64,000 nucleotides of DNA, taken from positions 20,044,045 to 20,108,044 of the forward strand of contig LS997566.1 of assembly GCA_000469685.2 (NCBI GenBank), read 5' to 3'. Shown in pieces: positions 37,885 through 48,400 of the stretch. The position numbers were made by a program, and so were the translations under genes. The DNA is from Haemonchus contortus (taxonomy: Eukaryota; Nematoda; Chromadorea; Rhabditida; Trichostrongylidae). The notes beneath the pieces are model-generated. The model was given only the letters and a program-made list of their open reading frames with translations, did not search any database and was not told where the DNA came from. Numbering within the stretch: position 1 is the first letter of the stretch; the number at the start of each line of letters is the position of its first letter.

Positions 37885-40800
37885 CGCATGCCTATAAGCC
37901 TGACAGGCCTAGGCAATAGAGCGAGAAAAGCTCGTTTCTGAAAGCTGTGCGTAAGATTGGGACAGTATTGATCAACTGTCATTACATAGACTATGCAGAA
38001 TATGAAGTAGTTGAGTCAAATGATCAAAAGCCCTTACGAGCACCTGGCGAACAGACAGAGTGCTTGGATTGAGCTTATACGTAGTGTGAACTCGCGAGAA
38101 ACCTCCATTGGATTACAAAAACACAGAAACTCGTTAATATTGAATGGAACCAGTGCACTTATAGAATAAGCTATGTTTTATTGGCTTCAATGAGGTGAGC
38201 TTGAAGGCTATCAATGCTCACAAGCGAAAGGTCCTTGGAAAAAGATTCGATGAGGTCGTGGAATGTGATCAATAACCCTTCGAAGTCACCTTTTGGGGAA
38301 ACTGAAGAGCCTTCATCAAGAAAGTGCCGAGCTCGCCGTAATGTTTGAACCGTCTAAAATCGACCCTCGTGAAGAAAATGGTGACAGAAATGAGTAAGAA
38401 GCTTGAATTATGTGACTAAGGAAGAGTAAAGGTGGTTTAGCGATTATGGGCTTGAGCATGTAAATTCAGAGTGATTGACGAGCCTAAAAATAGCTTCAAT
38501 TGGCTTGTAGGAGGAACTTTGGAAGGTTGCTTTCAAGTGCCAGGCTCTATGGTACCTAAGTTGTGTCCCATGGTTAGCTGTACAAGCTGATTTTACCACT
38601 ACATTAACGGCCGGTTTACAGAAAACCACACTCTTTTCTCCCTATCTTCCGAGTGAGAAGTATTTTCTCCTCAGCACTGTTCTGTGCTCGAGGACTTTCC
38701 ACAGCTGCTGCTCCGTCGCAATGAAATCGGGACGGATTTTGCTCCAAGTTCAACAACTAAATAGGCAAGAGGGTCTGTGGGTACTTACCTTCGGTATTTT
38801 CATCTACCTTCTCCATTTTGCATCACTCCCAGGTCAAGAGGTTCTCGGCGATACGAGGCTCAGCAATGGATAAGCCGCAGTATATTCACCTCATGAAGGA
38901 TAGAGCTGAGGGCTAGTGGGAGAGGAAGGATTTTTACAAATGAGTTATTCCTTTGGGACACGCCTATAGGAAGTTCTCGCAGCTGATTCTGGAGATGGAG
39001 CCGCCTTCCAAATGACTTAAGTCATAAGGAAGTGGTGTAGTGCTGCAAAAATCACTACTACTGCAGAAACGCCAAGGGGTACATAGAGCTAACGGCCGCG
39101 GTTAGGGGCTATTGCTATCCAACATGAACTGACGGCATCCTACTCTGGAACTTTCACGATTCATTTCCGTCTTTTAACAGCAAACCTCCTGAATGTATGC
39201 GGCTTCTATAGATATTTAGCTTTCACTTGGCAAAATTCGTATCAAACTCTACTAGGGTTCAGAAAAGCGATTTTCACGGTACCTGTAGGAGGTTCACGAT
39301 CACCTAAATTTGAAAGGGGTACGTTAGTGGAATCTCTAACGTTTTCTAAATACTCAGTCACCCAATCAAGCTCCAGCTCTGTCCGAGCTGCCTGTCTTAT
39401 GAAGTAAGTCTGTGCTTGGTCTAGAACTGCGCGAATGATTATATTCTTTTATATGATTATCATAAGCTTTTTCATGTTGTATTTAATGCTATACATATTC
39501 ACTCTATGAACCGAAAAAAGTTTACTTCAGAACTCGAATACTGTTTGAACAACGTGCAGTCAATGTCGACTTGTCGGCTTGCTTGTCTGTCTGTCTACAA
39601 ACTTTCACATCAACAAATATAAGCTAGTGTGGGAGGTGAGTAACAAAGCGAAATGTCAATAAGATTTGCGATGCCATTTTAGTAAGGATTTCCACTAACG
39701 TCTACACAGCTTCAGCTGCTCATTAAGATATGTGGGTTACGGTCTTTCCTGAAAGGGAAAGTTTTTTCGAATCTACAGGAAGACATCAATAGAGAAGTGG
39801 TTTCTGTTAACAAATGGCTGTGATAGGTGAGATAACAAGAGAAAAGAGAACCAACCAGCCTAAAAGTTTCCACAAATATGCTTAGAGAGATGCTATTCAC
39901 TCTTATGCATGTGTATATATTCGGATATTTCGTGATATCATAGGCGGCCGAACAAGCGTGGCTCATCTTCCAACTTCTTGTTCCCACTTACGGAGTATGG
40001 GAGCGAGGCGAGCACAAAATCGCTTAGAAACGGTCTAAACAGAAATTCTTGATCCAAATTTGGATAGACTCCTGCAGCCAAGTGGTCGGAAGTGGTGAAG
40101 TAGTACTCGCTCTATACGGCCTACCCAGTTCGCCCTCACCCCCCCCCCCCCCGGACTAGGTAAGCAAGGAAGAAGAAGCTAGATATACTGTGCGCATGTA
40201 AGTGGGAATGCCCTTACATAGGAAGGCGATGGAAAGTTTCAGAATGAATCCTCGTTGGCCAGCCGCATGATGCTCGGTTTCAAGATGTTCACAGTTTAGC
40301 GACCCCCCCCCCCGCATACTGTATAAAGCTTCCCATTACTGCAAAGTATTGAGAAGCTGTCAGAATGTAAATGAAAAACCTGCTAGGATAGAGAAAGTTT
40401 GACTGCAACACGGGAGAAGGAATGGTAACCAATACAAGACTTTTACTGGCTATATTTGCCCTGACCGGCTTAGTCGGTTTATTACGCATTCGAAAATAAA
40501 CGGGCTAATATCTAGGCATACTTCGCACAAACGCTGTTTTTTTCCCATGGTTCCCATGTCAGCGATCGGAACGACTTTGTAAGAACCGAACCCAAGCACT
40601 TTCCAGCGAATAGAGCGTAATTTATAGGTTATTTTCAGCACTTAACAATACTTCACATGCAATGAAAGATAACCTCATAAATTTCTTATCCATATATGCA
40701 TATTGATCGGTAAAGGAGAAAAGGGGGTACGTCGGGTTGCTGGATAGGATACTGAAGACCATTGGGCATGTCTGTTGATAGAGGAACAGATTGCCAGTCG

Positions 40801-41794
40801 GAAGTTCGAAGTAGAAACTGTATGTGTGGAAGGTAAAAGAGAAGAATCCCTATCTCCATGGATATGAGAGAAACCTTGAAGTTATGGCATGGAAGCCACA
40901 TCGAGGAGGAGTAGAAATTGTAGGCAATGCATCCAATCGTTTGATGAGTGCCCCTCGTTGCCAATGGATGTTAAGCGCATTACGTATTGCGATAATCCGA
41001 TTCGCCCTATAAAGGCTGCCCTATGGAGAATCCGACAAATCCTAGAGAATCTCGTGATCGAGAACTTGCCTTAAAAATATCTCGTTTAAACTGTTCATCG
41101 ATACTGGGCTCTCAAAGGTGTATGGGAACTTTAGAACGAGCCCTTTGACATTTGCTGTCAATTTTCTGGTATTTTTGAAGAAAATTTTGATTATTCGCCT
41201 TGTAGAAATAGGAAGAAACGGAGAATTCGAGAAAGTGTGAGTCATAAAATGACAAATGATGGTTCTGCATCTGTGAAATGATTTGCGATAGGGGGGCATC
41301 AGAACTTGTCCTATCCGTTCGAAAGGAAACAAAGCGACGCAAAACTACAATCAACGTCTTTTATACCCCATAGGGTACCGATGTTTTCAATTTTTTTTAG
41401 TCCTTTCACCCTGACCTTCGCTGAGCATTGGGATTCCATTTCATGAACTTCACTCTAGGAATATATAACGATTGTATATGTAGGAAATGGGTATTTATCA
41501 ATTCTGTCCAACTGTATACTCGAAGTACTCGATATTCATCATGGAGTGCGTCACATAATCGAGTTCCGCTCAATATAGAAGGCATAATTGGTAGTGTCAG
41601 AGTGCGGATTTAATTTCCCATGCCACAATGTTAATTGGGCCTTCACATAATTTTTCCGATGAATCCTACCTTTCTATACTTGAGCCTCCTGAACCTGATT
41701 CAAATGAACCATTAAGGATAAAGCCCTTGACGTTAAACAACCACTTTTTGGGATATCCCCGCCCTTGGTTTCCATTCACGATGTTTCGAGAGTG
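37885..41794. other. Unresolved region
   Basis: No gene is firmly supported. Weak - strand frames with protein-like stretches occur at 38444-38629 and 41042-41332 and could belong to the 37-kb locus. There are two C runs (about 40139-40152 and 40303-40313). TGTCTGTCTGTCTAC near 39587 resembles tails of degraded retroelements. Confidence 0.3.
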
Positions 41795-42000
41795 GTATCT
41801 TGAATGCGACTGCGACTTATACAATGAGTTGCGGTGGCCCGACAATGTACAAATCAGCGCTTCTATCCTCCCAGACAAGTCTGGTACCAAACAACCTACC
41901 CCGGAAAGATGGGAGATTTAATTGATCGAGGCGAACAACGGTTCGAGATGTGGTCCCTGGACCATGCATGTGTTGTATGGCGTCACTCACCACTAAACAA
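41795..42000 (-). repeat. tRNA-derived SINE, copy 5
   Basis: On the + strand it reads TACAATGAGTTGCGGTGGCC, CTCCCAGACAAGTCTGGTAC and GACCATGCATG, the reverse complement of the family body. The B box is degraded (AACGGTTCGAGATG on +). Confidence 0.7.
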
Positions 42001-42435
42001 TCTGATCCAATTATGTTAGGAAACCTGATGAGATACACTTCTTGTTGCTGGATCCTTTGAAAGGCACGAAGGCCCTACGTCTGACAGGGATTCGTTGAGG
42101 TGTAGATCTCTCGTTGCAGTGCAAACCTTGTTGGAACGCTCCGTTCTTGTTGTCTTTTTTTGTCTCACCGTGGAGCATGACTTCGGGGAGGCTATAGCAA
42201 AGAAAATGAAGGGCATGGTGAAGTAGATGGCAATATACTGCAGATGAGACAGTATTTCATGTAAGTGGGAGATGAGAAGCATCGGCAATCCTGCCGTAAA
42301 TCAGTGTATGGGCTTTGAACACATTTAATTTACTATCCGAAAAAGTCATCTCAGTGCATCACATAACTGGATCGCTTGACAACTAACACCTTCCATTTCT
42401 CTAACTGCGATTGGGAAAGGTATTTGGGAGTTCTT

Positions 42436-42630
42436 TTAGCGTTCGGATAAGAAGATTTCTCTCTTCTCTTCACCGTTGAAGTTCTTGTGGAAAATTGAAG
42501 AGAATGAGTCGTATAGAAGCTCTTTTCGATATAGCATGGAAAATATATCATTAAGGAAGCCAACCTTGGTGGACGAGCGATCCCGAAGGGGCCGAAAGTG
42601 GAAAACCAACAAGTGATTTCCACAGGTTCG
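42436..42630 (-). CDS. Candidate terminal exon, unknown protein
   Basis: On the - strand a frame with convincing composition ends in a stop at 42436-42438: HFRPLRDRSSTKVGFLNDIF followed by SMLYRKELLYDSFSSIFHKN and a charged end. A possible acceptor (GATAAGTACAG) lies at about 42631. It lies on the same strand as the unidentified gene at 45.5-50.8 kb and as the 37-kb exon cluster. The function is unknown and a chance frame cannot be excluded. Confidence 0.3.
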   Translation of the reverse strand, partial: RTCGNHLLVFHFRPLRDRSSTKVGFLNDIFSMLYRKELLYDSFSSIFHKNFNGEEKREIFLSER

Positions 42631-43059
42631 CTTTGGAACTGTACTTATCTTCAAAACTCTCATAATCAATGTGACCATAAAATTGTAGTTAGCGCACCTA
42701 AGCGTGCGCCAAACGAATAAACAAATATACAAACAAATGATATGATGGTGGTCAGCGATAAATTGCGGCGGAGCCATTTACGGGCGATTCGGTAAACAAG
42801 GAAATTCTCTTCTATCACTGCGTGTAACTCAGAATCTCATTTCGCTTACATTTTCCTACATCTTAGCGAAACGATTGGCTTTATCCGAATATCCGTCGAA
42901 TGCTCCTAGTCGTATGTCATATATCATGATTATACAAACAAGTTCAGTAGTTTCCATGAGTGATATTACAATTTCTAGGCACCCTTCGCACACCGAATGG
43001 GCTAGATATAGGAATTTGTATGTTTAGAGAAATTCAAAGAGCTGATGTCTTCTGTAGTG

Positions 43060-43320
43060 CAGGGGCAAGTGGCGCCCTGTCCCACACGCACGGTCACGAG
43101 TTCGAATTCCGGCTCGATATCCGACTAAGCCAGCCGAGCCTTCCATCCCTCCCGGGTGGTTAAATTGGTACCAGAGTTGTCTGTGAAGACAGAAGCCCTC
43201 AATTGTCCATGACTGGCCACTCACTGTTCAAGGTAGACGCCACGTGCGCACTCACAGCGCTGCTACGAATCTGAATGGAATGGAAGCCGAACGCGGGAGT
43301 GCATCCCTCGAATGCGGCTA
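43060..43320 (+). repeat. tRNA-derived SINE, copy 6
   Basis: The head has GTAGTGCAGGGGCAAGTGGC, then GAGTTCGAATTCCGG as a near-intact B box, CCTTCCATCCCTCC, TTGGTACCAGAGTTGTCTG and a long tail with GCTACGAATCTGAATGG. It is one of the fullest copies. Confidence 0.75.
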
Positions 43321-45486
43321 ACCTACGCCCAAACACTATCCCACTATCCTCCAGTATTGTGATAAGATGAATACAAGAAAGTTCGGAATCAACTCAGTTT
43401 ATACCCAAGAAACGTGTACATTTCCTTCTCCAAAACTTGAGATGGGGCAGTGGACTCTCGAAGAATTCATCATCATTTCGTGGACGTGGAGCTCTGATAA
43501 TTTTGACACTGCTTTTGGCCTAGTCGTAAGGGTGTCCTTTATCCAACAAATCGTTACACTATAGAGAAAATCTTCGAACGAATGATTAGGAAGGCAGAAA
43601 GATGGAATTGGAAGAAATCTCCTCTGAATGAAACTTTGATGAACGAACAGTTTGAATGACCGGGAGGTTTGCTTCTCGCCAGATGTCCGAGCTGGTAATA
43701 AACCTGAGAAACTTAGTCAATGGTCAATAAATTGAGAACCAAAGAGCAAAGGAAAGTGGGAATGAGTGTTAGAGGGGACAATAAAGAGAAATGAGTTGTG
43801 ACATCTTGTGTGAGTGAAGGGAGCCATTTGGCGTTTAGTCGCTCATATATTAGGCGAAAGAACATTGTCAAGTGGCGTACTTCTTCTCAAATTTCGTCGT
43901 ATTACACTGTCTCGAAAAACATTTATTTGAGCGTACAACGGCAATGTAAAACAAGTTTAAAAGCAAAGAAGAGGACAAAAGGATGGCATGTTTCTTGACT
44001 TCGAAAAACTCTTCAGATGAGCCATGCATCGGAGTTCCTACTCAAAATCGGATGACGATTGATTTCTTCTTGACTAGACAATAAATTGAATTGAACAACT
44101 GCAACCCATCTATTTTCACTTCTACAGGCATGAGATGAACCAGGTGGTATCTCTAGCCACAAGGTGTGGGTATAATTTCCAAGTGCAGGACACGTGTTAG
44201 TGGCGCCCCTTGTAATTACCCTTTCAGGAAACTTGTCTAATTCAAAGTAAATCATCAAATAAATACAAACAAACATATCAAACAAATAAGACTCATAAGA
44301 TCAACCTCAAGACTTTTCTTTCCCGTAGAAAAATTGTATTCCACTTGACAGTGCCTGCTTATTTGTTTATTTATTTACTCATGCGTTCTACATATTTGAC
44401 TGCCTCTTTTAAAAACGATAACGATAGTAGATATAGCAGAGAGCCAAGCCGTTTGAAAATAAATATCGAAGTTGGAAGAAGCGGAACATTACGAGCAACC
44501 AATCTTCACTTAGAGCTACACTTCACGATAATTTCGAGGTACCCTTTCTAAGTTGAAAAGTGAAAACGTTGATGTAGAGCAAAACATCTGTGGCTAAGAA
44601 AGCGAGAAAATACCGCTACTTCGCGGAAAACTAGGCCTTTTCAAATCAGTGGAAGTAGGGGTTGTACGAGATTACCTGGCGACAATGGCATGGAAGGGCT
44701 GTTTGGACGAGATTTCACTTGCTCTAACTGCACAAAAAGCCAACTACATCAGCCTGAAATTGTTTGAAGCTGCCTTTCACTATCGCCATGGGTTGTGGTA
44801 TATTGTAGGAGTTTTCAACATGGGAGTACCTTGAGACAGCGTAGCCTCTCCAATGCCATTGAAATTTGTCCATTATGGGTGTGGCATTCACATGATACAA
44901 TCTCTGATCCTTTATTTTGCCCTAGTCACAGAGTTTTCGACCTTATAATGACAGCTATGGTATAAGGGAGGCTTTGAATTTATACCATGGGGATATCTCA
45001 GAAACCATCTTCATCGTAAACTGAGCCTCTAACTTACAACTACAGTTAGCACCATTGGTGGCCTGACTATATGCATCGAGTGCCTGAACTTCGGCACCCG
45101 TAAACCGGCGGAGCACGTAGTGAATGACGGTGGCCAGTCATAGGCACTTCGAGAGGGAAGGTCGTCTTTCAAACGAGAAAATGTTAGTCATTCTACAGCT
45201 GGAATAACCTTATCGAAGTTTTACTGAAGAGAAAAGGCTGGTAGAGCTACTTATGATTGAGCCCTTAAACGCAGACAATTCGTACTCTTCAACTATCACA
45301 ATAGCCAGCTAACGAAAAGAATCGCTCAAAAGGAATTTTAACGATCTATAAAATTTCACATTACATTCTTCCGACAATCAAGACTTGGGAAAGAACATTG
45401 ATAACCTCATTATAAAGCATTTCGGATACATATAGTAATTTGAGTTGCAAAAATGGAAGAACGGTTGCGTGAAACTGCACCTGAGG
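43321..45486. other. Intergenic region
   Basis: No firm gene. A - strand frame at 44013-44220 (CPALGNYTHTLWLEIPPGSS) is open but has no good acceptor. 44640-45020 has short stretches like the TTAA-type MITE family (GGCTGTTTGGACGAG, and ATCGTAAACTGAGCCT near 45013), probably a degraded copy. Confidence 0.3.
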
Positions 45487-48400
45487 CTAGAGCGATAGAG
45501 ACAAATGAGACCATCTCAGGCGCGGCGGAATGGCCGAAGTTCCCTTTTTAGTAAGCTGCCTGTTCTTTTCCTTGCGTATGTTGCAATGGGACAAGGAAGC
45601 GACTTCCTTGTGGTGAATTGGAGTGACAGTACGCAAGCATCCGGTTAGGTTCAGTTCTCCGGACGAAACAATGATAGGCTCGGGATACTGATGATGAGAG
45701 ATACTGGGAATTTGAGCTCTTATTCTTTCAAGGGGGAACGCCTGAAACACAATAAGAGGGAATTTTCCAAAAATGACAGCAGAGCGGGCCCCTACCTTAA
45801 TGAAAAAAAGACAAACCAAAAAATGCTACCTCATTCTCCAGAACAAGTTGGAAGCAGTTTCTTAGAACGAAGTGGTGGCTGAAAATGAAATAACTTGCGA
45901 ATAATATTATCCCGCTCTAAGTAAACCCATTAGCAAGGGCAAGTGATAGCGGGAAATGAACACTCATTTGAGTAAGCATCAGAAATCGGATTGAAAGTCT
46001 TCTATAGATAAAAGGATATAGTTTTTGGCGTTAATCAACCCCGTCTGAGGGATGCGCCCCCGCACTCGACTTCCATTCAGAATCGTAGTGGCGTGATGGG
46101 CTGCTTTCATAGTCCGCCGGCCGGCCGGCCGGCCGACGTGCCGGCGCGCCGGCGCGCCGGCGCGCTGGCCGGCGGAGGCAGTGCTAGCGGGGAGGAGGGA
46201 GGCAGACAGTGTAAGACAAACAGTCCACGCCCCTTCGAAGGTTGTTTGTTTTCAACCCCTCGAAGGGGCGTGGACTGTTTGCCTATCTGTCTGCCTCCCT
46301 CCTCCCCGCTAGCACTGCCTCCGCCGGCCAGCGCGCCGGCACGCCGGCCGGCCGGCCGGCGGACTATGAAAGCAGCCATGAGTGCGTATGTGGCCTATAC
46401 AATGACTTGCGGTGGCCAGCCGATGTACAAGTCAGTGTTTTTATCCTCCCAGACGAGTCTGGTACCAATTCACCGACACCGGAGGGATGGAAGGCTTGGT
46501 TGGCCTAGGCGGGCATCGATCCGGGATTCGAACCCCTGACCGTGCCTGTGATATAGTGCGCCACTTGCCACTACACCACCTCCGCCCCTTCTATAGATAT
46601 AATGCACAATCCTTGGAGTTTCGCGAGTGGAAAGAAAACCCCCATGCCACTCACCGCCTCAAAGACTTGACCAAAAATTTTGCTCGGAGTTTGAATTTTG
46701 CTCAGTACAATAATTCTATAATTAATGCGTAGGATTGTCGTTTCTCATTCCCAAACATTCTCCACTACGAAATAGAGATTTTGTTCAGTCTGGTCGGGAA
46801 CCGATCCACGCCTTCCCACCTCTGTCCGGATGAACTCGCAATCCTACTAGGTTTTAGCCAAGTAAGTGTGTTTGTGCGTATAGAATTGTGCCTTCTTCTA
46901 CTAGAACTTTGTGCCTCCGCTAATAAAACCCTTGGCAACCCGAGGCATTTGAACTTTGATGGCATGGAGACGGCAGAGGTGCAGATTTGGTTGTTGACTA
47001 CTCACTTATGACTAATATTCAATTTGTGGGTGAAATATAGTTTTTACTTATTTACAACGTGTATCACGACAGCGGGCGGAGGGGGGCATGTCACTTGCAA
47101 GTGGCACCATCACATTTATAGTCTAGGAGTTGGATTGCGATCCACTGCCCATCCTTTCTTCTCTCTCAGGCTGGTCAAGCCGCCTACTGCCCTGGTCGAA
47201 CGCTGCTTGGCCCTAGCTATCTCACAAGGGTTCGAATCCCAGATCACCTTAATTGTTACTAAACTCGTCGAGGAAGTTTGAAGCACTGACTTGTGCATCA
47301 GATGACCAAAGTCAGTCATGCATAAGTCACATGCGCATTCAAATTGCCTCTATGATTCTGAATGGAAGTCGGAGACGGGACGTATCTCAAAACGACTGGG
47401 CGGTCATAATTCCACGTAGAAGTCCAAGCAGAGAAATGTGGGGCGGAGACCGCAGATGCAGCGCCATTAAAGCACACTGAGGTGGCCAATCATGCCAGGG
47501 AATCTTTACATGACTAATCATCAATGCTGCTGTATAGATGACCCTTTTGCAAATCAGTGATACCAATCAATTCTTATCCAGCTGCAGCGACCTATCACTA
47601 AAATCTTTGGCTGTAAAACGTTCAGGCTCAAAGTGAATAAAGATGGTGTAATAGTAACCTCATCACAGTGACAAATTGACCGATCAACCCAGGTGTAGTA
47701 AGATTAAAAGTTTTGTAATTCCGACACTGGTTAATCGATAACAACTATTATAATACTTAACACAAATCCATTTTGCTCAAAGGAGCTACTAATAGCTAAG
47801 CTTCCTTGATCGCTGGGCTTTCAAGTATGTATGCGTTTAGCAAGTGGAGCTGTAGAATGAGAGTTTCTTCTCAGAAATGGCGCAATTTGCAATTATGACT
47901 TTTTCCAAATATAATGTCCCCATTAAAGGCTGTCATATTAGGGTGGGTAGTTGCAGCCATAAATGTGAAATCAGTTCTACTGTAGAGAAGAATGCCTAGA
48001 ATCCCCTGGTTTTTCCAGAAAGTCATTGAAAGGAACACAGAAGGGCATGAGCCCTATTTCCAAATAGGTGATGTATGTAGCTAACAAAAAGGGAACAATA
48101 TTGACAGGAGTTTAATGTACTATGCAGAAGCTTTGAATGAGTAAAATTATTCCGAGGTTAAACCTGCCGATAGGGTTCTTGAGCTCGTTGGACAATAACC
48201 AGTGCTGTTTTCTTGATCAAGTCAATGTTACTGGGAGAAAAAAATTTGATTATTACTCGCCTAATCATCAACAGCTCGAATGGTGGGAATTTCCTCCATT
48301 CACCTGTGGAATTTGACTGACTTAGGCGTCATGATACGTTGCCCTGTGATGGAAATTCTTACCACTGTGGGAAAGTGAACTATGGAAGTGCGAGTATGGA

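Noticed and set aside
46093..46539. 148-codon ORF on + and 90-codon ORF on -
   Set aside because: They run across the GC-rich palindrome and the SINE. The two proteins are similar only because the palindrome reads alike on both strands.
46789..46861. + strand exon-like segment (LVGNRSTPSHLCPDELAILL) with TTGTTCAG acceptor and GTAAGT donor
   Set aside because: It is isolated inside an intron of the - strand gene with no partner exon found; probably chance.
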